Below, in pieces: positions 43,482-54,822 of a stretch of 64,000 bases of DNA. The translations under genes and the position numbers were made by a program. The notes below the pieces were generated by a model. It did not search any database, was not told the DNA's origin, and saw only the letters and a program-made list of their open reading frames with translations. The stretch is from Lophium mytilinum (lineage: Eukaryota; Ascomycota; Dothideomycetes; Mytilinidiales; Mytilinidiaceae), in NCBI GenBank assembly GCA_010093605.1, contig MU004186.1, forward strand, positions 575,765-639,764, read 5' to 3'. Position 1 is the stretch's first letter. Each line of letters opens with the position of its first letter.

Positions 43482-45134
43482 TATGAATTATAGACCCTGT
43501 CCGTTTATCGTGTAGGCGTTTAAAGACGAGGGGTGCAGTGCTGCCCTCGATTACCAAACCAGGGTAAATGTTGAAGAAGAATTGGGCCGGCCGAAGGAAT
43601 GTAATGGCAGTCGAGTATTGCCAGCAAGACCGTATTCAGCGCGAGCGACGACGACGAAGGCTCTGCGCGGGTTGTGCGTGAAATGTACAGGGGAAGATGC
43701 CTATCCACCCAGACCTGCTGACGAGAGGTCTTCCGTCGGAGGAAGCCAGCGGGAGCGCTGATGAGCGAGGGCAGAGGCGATGATATCGAGCAAGTTGAGG
43801 ACAGCCAGCTTCCGTGAAGGAGGACAATCGGAGCGAGCAGGACGCAGCGTTGTTGAATGCTGCTGGCCAGGGACGAACAGACTGGCAGCGGACGAGGCTC
43901 GAGTGGCGACAGGCGAGCGGTGGGCGTGGAATTAGCAAGGAGCGTTATATTCGGGAAGCCGGGCTCGTCGGGGGCTCGATTATGGTACAGACGGCGATGG
44001 GTGCAATAGACAAGCCTGGGGCGCGGCCTGGAGAAGGAAACGAAACAAGATTACGACAATGCCGATTAGGAGGGTTAGGGCGCGCAGAGGACGAGACGGA
44101 CTGCGGTGAAGGAGAGGGGGGAGGGTGAGGGAGCGAGGGAGGGAGGAGACTGCGCAGGTGGTGAGGTTCTCGGGGTGGAGAGGTCGGTGGAGCTGTGGCC
44201 GCAGGCGAAACGGGAGCGACAAGGGCTGGACAGGGAGCAGAAAGCATCAAATTCAACGCGGCCGCTTTTTCTCTCAAACGGCGCCGAGGGCAGCAAATGG
44301 GCGCCCTGATCACACGGGCGACGGCTTTGGCGGTGCTGCAGCGGCCTCCTCTCCTGTCACAGACACTGGCTTGGCTGGGGGCTGTCCTGACTGGCCCATT
44401 CAGCTTACCACTGCACCACGATGAAACAAACGGGGCGCTTCACCTCCGCAGACGTGCATCCACGCCCGGGAGCAGCCCGGCAGCCGTCGAGAGCATCTCT
44501 TACGTGGTCCCCAGGCACCAAGTCTATACTTGGGTGCAACGCGCATCCTCGCCGTGTTGGGGTCATTTATATACGGCGAGGCAGCATCGGCAGCGCTCAG
44601 TCATGCTTCGTAGCCAGTCTGCCATCCGACGGCCGTCCTTTGTTCTATCAGACAGCCGCCGCGCGGTTTGAGACAAGCTGAGGGCCGCAACAGAGAAGGG
44701 ATTCCAGGACATTCAAGGGGAAGCAGGCACGGCGCAGAAGCAGTGCCGCATGCCACCCCGATGCGCAGTGTGTTGCGGCTCGAGTGACTCGCGCTGAGGC
44801 AGTATCCACTGTTCTGTCTCGAGTCGTCCCGAGGTGGTTGAATGCAGCTGTCTTCGAGCCTGAGGCTGGAAAGATGAGGCGGCTCGTCTATCGCGCACGC
44901 TACCCAAGTTTCACGTGCCACATCCCTGCCATTAATTCCCACTGCTTGCCCGCAACCTCACTCCACCAGCGCGTCTCCAGTCGAACTCTCTGGAAACCCC
45001 CCATCAACCCCAGACGCTGTCCTCGCCTGCGAAATCCAACTCGCTTTGCCTCAAATCTGTCCCTATCGCCTCGTCCTGCCCTCCTCAGTTGATCTCTCTC
45101 CTCCACCTGCCACACCCGCGTCCACACACCCGCC
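43482..45134. other. Divergent promoter region of 1.65 kb
   Basis: It separates the start codons of the Pumilio gene (minus) and SWC2 (plus). GC-rich with chance ORFs on both strands. The last 200 bp before 45135 are C/T-rich, a likely SWC2 leader. No gene supported. Confidence 0.45.
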
Positions 45135-47306
45135 ATGGCCCCAGATCCACAACCCCCGGCAGATCTGCCCGTCGACATGGAAATCTTGGCGTCTGAGGAG
45201 GAGAACGAGTCCTCTGGAGCCGAGGTGGACGATGCAGCCGAGTTGATGGTGACGACGCGGACACGCCGATCAAACGCTGGCAACCGCATGAAGACCCTCA
45301 TTGACCAGGAAACAGTCGACGAAGAGCGACAGCAGTGGGGCGAGGACTGGGAGGAAGCTTCTGACGAAGAGGAGTTTGTGGGTAATGAAGGGGACGACCA
45401 GGGCGACTTCAATATGGAGTCGTCCTCCAGCGAGGATGAGGACGGCGGTGATGACGACGATACCGGCGAGAAAGAGCTGCGGAAGGCGGAGAGACAGGAG
45501 CGGAACAAGAAGCGCAAGAACGGCACTAACGTATTTGCGGTCGGCGTTGCTGCTGCCGCGAAGAAGAAAGCCAAGCTCAATGGCCCAACCACCGAGACCA
45601 CGCCCGCACCCGGGCCAAAGAAGAGAATATACACACAGAACATTCCCGCAACTGATGATGGACCAGCTCGCCAGTCTTCCCGCCGACTCACCATGGCGAA
45701 CAAGGAAGAGACGACGAGGAGGCTGAAGAAGGCGGAGGCGCACCGGAAGAAGACACTGGCTCAGATGAAAGCGGCCGAGGAGCGGAAGGAAAAGGAAAAG
45801 CCAAAGGCCATGACCCAGGAAGAGAGGCTAGCCGATGCCGCCAGGGTCGAAAAACAGAACAGCAAGAGTCTGCACAGGTGGGAGGAGGCCGAGGAGAGAA
45901 GGGCTGCCGATCGTCAGGCCAAGCTGGAAGCGCTCAAGAGCAGGGAGCTGGAGGGACCATTCATCCGGCATTATAGCGGCCCTGCCATATGGATCGATAA
46001 CAAACTCAAATATGCCGGCAAAGACGCCCCCAAGGTCGAGGAGCTGGAGGAGAAGCTGAACAGTCTCGCCGCCAGGACCAAAGAAGCCAAGAGAATCCAA
46101 GACGCTGCCGTTGCCAAAGCACTGGACGCAGCGAGGGCACAGGAAGCTGCAAGGCTACAGGAGTTAGCAAGGGTACAGGAAGCGGCAAGGGCACAGGAAG
46201 CAGAAAAGGCGCGAGATGCTGAAGAGGCTCAGGAAGCGGCAAAGGCACAGGAAGCGGAAAAGGCACAGGAAGCAGTAGGAGCACAGAACGATTCCAATGC
46301 CGAGCAGACTACGGACGGTCAAGCCCCCAATACTCAAAACGCCACAGTTACGACGAATGCAGAATCGAGCACGAAGCCCGAGCCCACAGGAACACCCTCA
46401 GCTCAGGAGCCTTCAGCATCATTAGACACGATACCTGGACCTCAGCAGTCTGAGCAAGCTCCCACCACTCCTACTCCCCAAGGCCAACCACCTGCGACTA
46501 CGACTGCTCCTCAGCCACTCGAATACCCCAACTCCATCATGTTCGCCCCTCCCCATAACCAAAATAGCTTCCTCTTCGGCATCGAGCACTGGGCCTCCCT
46601 CTCCGACCCCTCCAATCTCCCCTTCGGCTCCGCAAGCCTCCCTCCCCACCCACAACCCCAACTACACCCTCAGCCACCGGAACCCCTCGCCACTCTTCCT
46701 CACCCCCCTCCATCCTTCGCACCACCCCCACCCCCTCCACCCCCCGCCCCTATCCCCAAGAAAACCATCGACCTCGCCCTCCGCTCCCTCATCACCCTCA
46801 ACGCCTTCTCCACCCTCGAAGACCTCCCCCCCTACCACCCCCACCCGCGCACCTCCACCACCACAGCCAAGAAAAACCCCGCCGCCCTCGCCGCCCTCAC
46901 CAACCCCCTCTTCGCCTGGTCCCCCGCCGACGCCCTCTCCTTCGCCTCCATCCAACCCAGCCACTACAAGACGAAGCACAGCGCGCTGCCGGTGCCGGAG
47001 CAGCTGAAGTGCGTCATCACGGGCCTGCCGGCGTGGTATCGCGATCCCGGTACCGGGCTGGGGTATCGGGACTCGTATGCGTTTAAGTGCGTGAAGCGGG
47101 TTGTCGCGGGCGGGGTTAGGTGGAGTGGGAGCTTAGGGTGCTATGTTGGGCCGGTGTATGCGAGGGATGGGGCGGGGGCGAGGCCGGCGAGGGGAGTGCC
47201 GGCGAGGTTTTTGGGAATACGGAACGGAGATGAGGGAAAGGGGGATGCGGTTAAGAGTGTGGAGGCGAAGGTTGAGGCGGGGGGAGATGTGGAGATGAGT
47301 GGTTGA
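45135..47306 (+). CDS. SWC2: SWR1 complex subunit Swc2 / YL1 (Vps72)
   Basis: Single-exon gene of 723 aa with ATG at 45135. Swc2/YL1 binds histone H2A.Z-H2B and helps the SWR1 remodeller deposit it. The N-terminal YL1 domain is visible as VTTRTRRSNAGNRMKTLI followed by long acidic stretches (EEWEEASDEEEF-type and SSSEDEDGGDDDD). A basic, coiled-coil middle includes a block of AQEA/AEKA repeats (about residues 325-385). A Pro-rich linker follows. The YL1 C-terminal domain (about 624-656) contains CVITGLPAWYRDPGTGLGYR and DSYAFKCVKRV. The linker and repeat block make it longer than the yeast protein; filamentous fungi commonly have such extensions. Confidence 0.92.
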   Translation: MAPDPQPPADLPVDMEILASEEENESSGAEVDDAAELMVTTRTRRSNAGNRMKTLIDQETVDEERQQWGEDWEEASDEEEFVGNEGDDQGDFNMESSSSEDEDGGDDDDTGEKELRKAERQERNKKRKNGTNVFAVGVAAAAKKKAKLNGPTTETTPAPGPKKRIYTQNIPATDDGPARQSSRRLTMANKEETTRRLKKAEAHRKKTLAQMKAAEERKEKEKPKAMTQEERLADAARVEKQNSKSLHRWEEAEERRAADRQAKLEALKSRELEGPFIRHYSGPAIWIDNKLKYAGKDAPKVEELEEKLNSLAARTKEAKRIQDAAVAKALDAARAQEAARLQELARVQEAARAQEAEKARDAEEAQEAAKAQEAEKAQEAVGAQNDSNAEQTTDGQAPNTQNATVTTNAESSTKPEPTGTPSAQEPSASLDTIPGPQQSEQAPTTPTPQGQPPATTTAPQPLEYPNSIMFAPPHNQNSFLFGIEHWASLSDPSNLPFGSASLPPHPQPQLHPQPPEPLATLPHPPPSFAPPPPPPPPAPIPKKTIDLALRSLITLNAFSTLEDLPPYHPHPRTSTTTAKKNPAALAALTNPLFAWSPADALSFASIQPSHYKTKHSALPVPEQLKCVITGLPAWYRDPGTGLGYRDSYAFKCVKRVVAGGVRWSGSLGCYVGPVYARDGAGARPARGVPARFLGIRNGDEGKGDAVKSVEAKVEAGGDVEMSG

Positions 47307-48241
47307 GGAAGGGTTGGAGGAGTTTTATGGGCTGGTGGTTATGGGGTTTTGGGCTTGGGATGGTATGGGATGGTATTGCATGGGTTATGGCGATGGTGTT
47401 ATGATCCTTTTGTTATGGGCTACTGGTGTAGCTTATTTGCATAGCAGGGAACGGAAAACTCGGTGATCGCCGACTTGCTGGATGCAATCGGACTCCTCTA
47501 CTCTGGGGCATTAGCAGTAGAATTATGCACCGGCAGTAGATTAGGTAGACTCTTAAACACAAACTTTGAAGTGTCCAGCTTGATCATATCCAAATTCCCA
47601 TATTGCGAGGCCGTGGTGCGACATCAAGACGTGTATAGCGTCATGCAGACGGAAACGGACTTTGTCGAGAGTGTTAGCGTGAGAGGGCAAACTATGTTGT
47701 AGTCCAAAGGCGTTGCTAAAGGGAGATCAGTTGCGTCTGTCATAGGGTATAGGGGCACGGTGTTTCCTTTCCTTGCCGATAGAACTGGAACCTAGCTCTT
47801 GGAGGCGGTAGGTCTTCTAAGTTTTCGGGTTTGACCTGGATGTGAAGGAGGGGCTCAAGGGAGGTTCAAGGGGTGATTGTTTTCCTGCGTCGCGTAGGCG
47901 TGGAGCTAGACGTCGCATTTGTAGCCTTGAAACGGTACTGATATACTCAAGCACTCAAAACAAGCCAGGAAAGACACCAAGCATCGCAAGTCAACGGTGC
48001 AATCTCGAAAGAAGTGTCCGTTTAATGCTATGCAAAGGCCGGGATCAGTAGACAAATGAAGCACGAACGCCATCCATCTTGCCTCGCCACCCACACCATT
48101 GCCACGGCAGAAGAGCTTTTTGGCGTACGGTGATGTACAAAATGCCCGATATTCCGCGTCCCGTCCCGCCGTCGTGGCCGCATCTCCGCCACAAATCTCC
48201 AAGAAAGACCGCCGCCACTACCACCGTCATCAGCCAGCCGC
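47307..48241. other. Convergent intergenic region of about 0.9 kb
   Basis: Holds the 3' ends of SWC2 (plus) and RPS24 (minus). The first 100 bp are G/T-rich 3' UTR-like sequence. An open frame at 47463-47702 has only a GTG start and no features. Confidence 0.4.
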
Positions 48242-48796
48242 TTATTTCTTGTCCTTCTTCGATGCGCCCTTCGTCTTGGCCGTGCCCCGCATTGTCTTGC
48301 CCCTGTTCTTGCGCTGCTTGCCTGTTTGTCGAGATAGCCGTTAGCGTATGCCCAATATCCATTGTCTGGCCCAAACTCATCCCCGGTGTGGTGAGACGTA
48401 CGTTGCTGCCTGCTAGCCTTCTCGATCTTGTTCGCCATGCCGACGCGCACCAGTCTGTAGTGGGGCTCGAACTTCTTCATCGCCTCGTTGCTCTCGTAGA
48501 TGAGGGCGAAGCCGGTGCTCTTTCCGCCACCAAACTGCGTCCGGAAGCCGAAGACAGAGATCTCGTCCTTCTTGGCCTTGTAGAGCTCGGCGAGCTTGGT
48601 GCGGAGCTCGTCCTTGGAGACATTGGCGCGGTTGGGGTGGAGCACGTCGCTGATATAACGCATTAGACTTAGTTCCTACGGTTTCGATTCATCATCTAGA
48701 TTTTGTCCAAAGCACTTACACAACCATCTGGCGGCGGCCGAGGAGCGGGTTTCGAATGAACTTGCGCGTGCGCAGAGTCACTTGGGAGTCGGACAT
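48242..48796 (-). CDS. RPS24: Cytosolic ribosomal protein eS24
   Basis: Three exons, complement(join(48242..48321,48402..48649,48720..48796)), 134 aa, the usual length. Introns of 70 and 80 bp have GTAAGT/ATCAG and GTACGT/AACAG sites. The whole sequence fits eS24: [58 protein letters not shown] and [17 protein letters not shown], with a basic tail ending KGASKKDKK. It is a small-subunit protein. Introns early in the reading frame are common in fungal ribosomal protein genes. Confidence 0.97.
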
Positions 48797-49189
48797 GATG
48801 GGCGAAAGAGAGTGAGACTCGCTGGCCAAGTTGTTAGTACTGGGGTCCTGCAGGCTTGTATGGCGGTGCGGGCGGGCCAAACGTACGGAGAGATGCTCAA
48901 TGGATTGTCGTACCTGTATCCTTCTCTCTGCTGGGTGGAGAGATGGGGTTGTCGTGGAGCAGCGAGGCGTCGTCGGTGGGGGTTGCAGTTCGATGAGGTG
49001 CCTCTGTGAAATTCGTTCGAGAGTCTTGGCAGTGGGCGGGCTCGCTAAAGAAATAGGTAGCGTGCCCGCATGGACTTCACGCCAAACATTGCGCCCCGCA
49101 GCAACACCCGAAAAACACCACACACCCAACGAACCCACCCATTGGAATACCAACACAACCCCATCATAATAGCCACAAACACTGGGCGC
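48797..49189. promoter_or_regulatory. RPS24 upstream region
   Basis: About 390 bp upstream of the ribosomal gene before composition changes to the TA-rich relic. It should contain the promoter; no specific element was identified. Confidence 0.35.
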
Positions 49190-49916
49190 AATTAACTCGC
49201 CATGGCCTACCGAGCAGAAATATTACTTTAGCAAAAGTCTCCGGACGCGTTTAAAGCGTTATTCGCGAGGCTAGCCAAGGGGAGCTAAATTCCTTGCGCC
49301 CGTACACACCCGCCCCCTTTCGCAAGATTATAAAACCACATTATTATAAACACCATAGCCACATTAGAACTAAGGATCTAATGCTAGAAAGCTGCAGAGG
49401 CGCTTACACTAGTAACTGCTAGTAGTTAGCCTTTATTAACTACAGTCGGTCGGACACCGCTACTAGGGGCTGGGAGTTAGAGGTCTGCAATAGAACAGCA
49501 TTAGTAGAACTAGCACTTCTATCTAGCAGGAATAGAAGGAGAGGCCGCCTTAGCGTAAGATATTAATAATCCGATACAACTATAAGGACACCTGCTAGCT
49601 AACTATACCTAGGTATCTTTAGTAACTTAGCGCCAAAAGCACCATTAAATACTGCTAAGGGACTGTTGTACCTAGAATGCAGGTAGGCGCTCTAGCTCTA
49701 AATTAGGGCCCTACGGGCACTAAGGAATCACCACATCTATCTATAACGGGCGGGCAGAGGAAGGAACGGGCATATACTAGTGGCAGGCACTTTTCCCTTA
49801 GGATACTAAGGTTTTTCCCTATTTACTATTCTTGTATTAGTCTATTATAGATAGGTAGAACCTACTCCTAGGGGTTTTAGACCCCCCAGGCGGTTGGAGA
49901 GAAATCTCTAGCTAGG
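49190..49916. mobile_element. TA-rich, RIP-like repeat relic
   Basis: Composition changes abruptly: ta, cta and tag words are dense (ctagtaactgctagtagtta, ctaactatacctaggtat) and no frame stays open. Such TpA-rich islands are what repeat-induced point mutation leaves from transposons in Pezizomycotina. No transposase motif survives in what I could read, so the element type is unknown. Confidence 0.45.
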
Positions 49917-49965
49917 ATGACTACGCGGCGTGCGCCCTTGGCGCTCTACACCCGCAATATGAATG

Positions 49966-49990
49966 AACCAACCAACCAACCAACCAACCA
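49966..49990 (+). repeat. (AACC)n microsatellite
   Basis: Six tandem aacc units just upstream of the chosen start of the methyltransferase gene. They are open in frame, so a longer N-terminus beginning at 49917 or 49959 cannot be excluded. Confidence 0.8.
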
Positions 49991-50033
49991 CGCAGCAACA
50001 CCACCACGAGGGCATCGCGAGATTCATCACGTT

Positions 50034-51370
50034 ATGGCATCATCGGTTTCGCAGCAAGGGCAGCTGGATCTGTTACGACGCGAGTATCTGCAGTTGGTCG
50101 AGATCGAGCACATTAGATGGCCAGATGCTGCGCTTCTCAAGACTGCTGATACGCAAGCGTGGATCTACGAAAAGCTCATTGATCGGGACATGTTGCAGTC
50201 ACCGCCACCGGACCGATATCAGGTCCGATTCTTGAAGAGCCTTGTGAGCAAGATTGAGTCCGCGATTGAGGATCCTGAGGAGGAAGTACGCCATTACCTT
50301 CATTTTCTTTCTGCATTCTCATACCCCATCTCATTGCACGTCTTAGAACATATATGCAGATATATCTTTTTCAATATGTACATACTGATGATCTATTTCA
50401 TCGAGTGCCAATAGGAGATTTCAGAAGACCTGATATTTCGTCTATCTACTCTTCTCAGTTCGAAGCTTCCCTCAGACGCTTTCGCAGCTCAACAGCGCGT
50501 GTTCGTGACGTACGCATTCCCGAACAATCCGAGTAGTAATGAAGTGCCGGACGAGCGGACAGTGACCATTCTTGAATCTCGCTCAGTTCTTGCTTCTGCT
50601 GGAAGCACCGGACTGCGAACTTGGGAATCTGGTCTTCATTTGGGAAAATTTCTTAGTACGGCTGAGGGCATTGCAACAGTCCGGGGCAAAAATGTCCTTG
50701 AACTAGGCGCAGGAACAGGTCTACTATCCATCTTATGCGCCAAACACCTGGGGGCGTCTCGGGTGACAGCTACCGATGGCGACGAAGCCATCGTCGATTC
50801 GATGAGAGATAATGTTTTCATCAATGGAGTGGACGCTGGCGCGTCTTCCACATCTGTGGAGTGCGCGGCTCTTAAATGGGGCTTCCCTACCGATGCAACA
50901 GCGTTTGAAGAAGACTACGGACTCGGCAAACTGGATGTCGTACTAGCTGCAGATGTCGTAAGGCTTCCCCACAGTATTAAACCTGCTCAAAGAGCGAAAC
51001 GTTGAGCAAACTCTCCAGACTTACGACAAGAGACTCCATTTGCCACTGGTCTCCACATTGAGCGAATTGTTCGACATCAGGCCGTCTCTACAGGTGCTCA
51101 TTGCCGCAGCTGTACGCAACGAGCAAACGTTCGAGGCCTTTGTCAACGCATGCAGTGGGTCTCACCGTTTCGCCACAAAGGGGATCGTATTTTTACACAT
51201 GTGCTCAACTTACTGGTTTTGTGGCAGAACGGAACAATCTCGGCCTTGCAGACAACGACTTTGAAATGGTGCCAATCGAGTTGCAGGATGGGCCCTTCTA
51301 TTCGGCAGCTCCCATTCGGATCTTGACTATCACTCGCTCCCAGGAACGGGGAGACCCTTTCAAATTCTAG
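50034..51370 (+). CDS. EFM3: FAM86/Efm3-like protein-lysine methyltransferase
   Basis: Four exons, join(50034..50285,50415..50957,51019..51154,51228..51370), 357 aa. In-frame ATGs also exist at 49917 and 49959, but the sequence before 50034 is a microsatellite, so MASSVSQQGQ is preferred. The N-terminal FAM86-like helical region is visible (DLLRREYLQLVEIEHIRWP, QAWIYEKLI). SAM motif I is VLELGAGTGLLSILCAKH near 177-194, followed by VTATDGDEAIVDSM, DVVLAADV and a C-terminal strand pair (PIRILTI). Yeast Efm3 and human FAM86A trimethylate a lysine of elongation factor 2. The same substrate is likely here but is inferred from family likeness. All introns keep phase. Confidence 0.82.
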
Positions 51371-52941
51371 GTGACTGATGCAGCGCCTGCAGGCTTTGCT
51401 GTCCGTTCTGCAAGCGGTAATCCGGTAATTGGAGATTCAGCCTATCAAGTTGCGCTTTGAGGGCATGGATTGCATAAATTGCAGCAGAGAAAGAGAATGG
51501 CGTGAAGCGTGCCGGAGTTGTTGGTTGGTGGTGACTCCAAAGCAAGCTGGAAACAAACACGTAGGTCGGTCAGAAAATTCCAACCGACTGGTTTCTTCAA
51601 ACCGGTGCTCGACTGATGGCCGCTTCCCCGCTTGTGTTACTTCAGACCGATGGAAAATCTCTGAAGCTCCAATTTTTTGAAACAAAGCGACTCAATACAG
51701 TACCGAAATAGCACGACTGGGTAATACAATGCTATCACGGCATTCATATGAAAGCTTACCCGGACGACGCGTACGGTCTGATGCACACAGTGGTTATTGC
51801 GGTACCCTAACGAACCATCTCGGTACCGTCACGAACCAACTGCCAACGCGTGGACCTTGTTCAACGTATGGTCCCGTGGGATAGTGAGGCCGGTGATTCG
51901 TTGGAGGAAACCACACGCTCCGCTTATGCACAACACCATGCTGGCCGGCACGTCCAGCTTCGAGGGGTTGGCTGCTTTCATGAGAGCTGGTGCGCCGGCT
52001 GAATCGACGACTGGTCCTGCTGCTGCGTGTGGGAAGGGGTCTGATGGGGCTTCTGTGGATAGTGCGGGTGGGGTTGTGCCCTTATGGAAGTCCGCTATTC
52101 GGCGATGGTGTGCTCGATGATAATGATGGCTCCATTATCCTCGCCATCGTCTCGTCAACCAAGAAGCGACCGGGCTCGAGCTTATCGTGACTGTATGCAT
52201 ATTGCACAGTCCCCTCACTTGTTATATAGAGCCGACCCCTCGCTCCCGGTCTCCCATATCCACGCACACATCATCCGCGCCCGATACATACACATACGTC
52301 CGACCTCGCTGCCGTCCATCGCTCTCCCAGCACCCAGCACCCAGCTCTCTCAGCACCTACCCAGCCCCAGCCAGCCCTAGCTGACACGGCATCCTATTCT
52401 CTAGCGCTGCCCGACAGCCGTCGCAAGCCGCTCTAAGGAGGCCCTCGGCTCTTCCAGCATCGCCAAAGCTTAAAGCTTATCAGGTCGGGATCGTCATCGG
52501 CTTGGTGGAAGAGAGTGTTGCACCAGATATCCAGTGCGAAGTGAGTGCATTCCGCGGTCGCACCCCCCGCCGTAGCCATCGGTTTCCCCCGAGTCTTTCC
52601 TCGCTGCTGCACGTCGTCGAACGCGGGCCGTCAGGCTTCGATGACCAGGCGTTATTCGGCGACGGCGGCCTCTCTTCTGTGCGCCGTTCCTGGCTAAATT
52701 CTTGCTGCAGGGGATCACGATAAGGACTCGAACAAAGCCGGTCTACGCCCTGCCACCACCCGCCACCATTGTAGTGCCATATCAGCACATCAGCACTTCT
52801 CCTGCGGCTGTGTCACCGCCTCTCCCCCGGCGTCAGTCCTTGCTGGCAGCATCGTTGCTCGCTGCTTCTGATACGGCGTACGCGACTCACCCAGTCCAAC
52901 CGCACCCAATCCTATAAACCTCTCACCGTCTTTCCAATCCA
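51371..52941. other. Gene-free stretch, ECL1-like promoter
   Basis: About 1.6 kb. The right half is pyrimidine-rich (repeated cagcaccc words near 52330-52380) and probably contains the leader of the 52942 gene. A frame at 51797-52120 has no recognisable features. Confidence 0.4.
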
Positions 52942-53972
52942 ATGGCGACTCAGCACCGCTCCGCCCACCACCCTAAAAAGCAGCTGCCGGCCCATGCCCG
53001 CCCCTCGAAACCGGCCCCTCTCTCTAAACGCTCCCATTCGTACGGCGGCCATAAAGGCGGGCGCAAGGCCGACCACCACAAGGAGGAGGACACTGAGGAC
53101 GAGGAAGTGATGGCATCGAGTTTTTTGCAGTACTGGTAAGTGAGGACTCAATCGATGCCGAAGTGACTCATGCTGATATCTTTTCGTAGCACGACTTGCG
53201 AAAAGCAGATTATTGTCCCCAATAATTTAGTGCTATATTGCTCGGAGAGGTATGATAGGCCAAATATTCCCTCGATTACACAATTTACTGACCCATACTT
53301 TGCTGTAGCTGTAGGAAAAAGGACAACGAGAAAGTCGTGTCGTATTCGATAGACTACTCGCCTCCACCGACGCCCTACTCCCAATTCTCATTCGACGACT
53401 TCCCCACCCGAGACATCGTCGCACCGCGCTCCCCGACGGCGCCCCACTCGCAGCGCTCCTCGATCGCCTTCTCAGAACTCTCGTCCGACGACAATGCCAA
53501 CTCGGGCGACGAAAAGTTGCGACAGGACTCGGAGGCGTCGCGGTACCTACGCCAATTCCAGTCTGCAGCCGCCAAAACAGAGACAAGCGCGACGCGTCCG
53601 ACCCGCCCCCGCTACAACCGGGCCTCCACTTCCCACGCCACGATGAGCGCGGCGCCCTCGTTGTCGCACACGCCCGCTTCGTCGGCGAGCATGTCGATGC
53701 CGTACACCCCCTCGAACCGGCCCCTGCCACCCCGCAACAACCCACATAGCTCGTCGTACAAGGGCTATGGCTCTCGCTCTATCGATCTGGTCATGCCATT
53801 CACCACGGGCGCCACGGCGCCGTCTAGTCTCAATTACTCGCTCAAGAGCGCCGCGAGTTCCCGGACGGAACTGGGCGTCGTCGAGGGCGAGATCCGGTAT
53901 GAGAAGGTGGCGAGGATACCGTCGGTGTCGCCGGCGAATGGAAGCTTGAAACAGCTGTTTTCGTCGAGGTGA
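52942..53972 (+). CDS. ECL1: ECL1-like zinc-binding protein
   Basis: Three exons, join(52942..53135,53190..53249,53309..53972), 305 aa. Both introns split the zinc motif, and correct splicing gives C65-x2-C68-x13-C82-x3-C86: the CTTCEKQI part, then LYCSESCRKKD. That is the mark of the Ecl1 family, small fungal proteins linked in yeasts to chronological lifespan and stress or starvation response. The N-terminus is basic (HHPKKQLPAHARP, HKGGRKADHHK). The C-terminal 200 residues are Ser/Pro-rich and disordered, with PPPTPYSQFSF and a SSSYKGYGSRSIDLV segment. Filamentous fungal members are longer than the yeast ones, as here. Direct molecular function is not established. Confidence 0.82.
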
Positions 53973-54822
53973 AGGGGGGCGTCGTCGTGGGACTTCTCTT
54001 CCTTCTTCGGACATATTTTGTGGATTTTTTTTGATTGGCGTTCATATAGATGGCTTGATCGGTCAGAGGGTGGCTAGCTATGTAGCATTGATTGCTGCAA
54101 GTGTCTAAAAGTGTGGCGTTCTTACAACCATGAGGTCTCGGAGACTGAGGTTGTGCTTTATTTTACTGCAATATACCAGAAGGCGGAATGCCGTTGCATA
54201 GATTGGGTCTCCAATAGAGGCGAGGAGAGGATCTATCTAATGAAGAAGTATTACTCTAGCTGATGATGGGATCAGGCCGCTGAGAGGTGTTTGCATCGTG
54301 GTGATCGAATTTGATACAGCGCCTGTCACCTCCGATACACCCCAGCAAGCTTAATTCCAACGTCGCACTACCACTTTCCATCTCATGTCCTTCGACACTT
54401 TTCCTTCATTTTTATATTAGGAACCGTCTGGACTCGCTTTAGTCCCGACATAGATCTTGGCAATCGCGAAGAAACACCAAAGCATGAAGTCTGCTATCGT
54501 GCTAACTTATGCAAACAGTATCAGTCACATTATACAGTGCAATAATCATTAATCTGCCTCTTGTTTCTCTAACCGGAAGACTTCTCCAGCATCACCATAC
54601 GTCTATGTCGTATTCCTTTTCAGTCTCGTCGGCCTGCATATCTTCGTGAACGCGGATTGGTGGCCGCTCCAAGCTGCAGATTCAGCCTCGCAACCCAAGG
54701 CTGTATCTTCGGCGGGCGTCACAGGTGGGCTGTGCCGCGCAACACATCACTCTCCCTTATCATGTCCTCTCTGAATATCTTCTCTTCTCCTCTGTTAAAG
54801 GACTGTGCCAAAGCGATCACTC
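53973..54822. other. Intergenic region of about 850 bp
   Basis: 3' UTR of the ECL1-like gene and promoter of the ankyrin gene. No gene seen. Confidence 0.4.

Noticed and set aside
44195-44671. Plus-strand ORF in the SWC2 upstream region
   Set aside because: Overlapped by other frames of similar length, no recognisable feature, and sits in a divergent promoter.
51797-52120. Plus ORF of about 107 codons upstream of the ECL1-like gene
   Set aside because: No motif, poor start context and low-complexity end; nothing supports translation.
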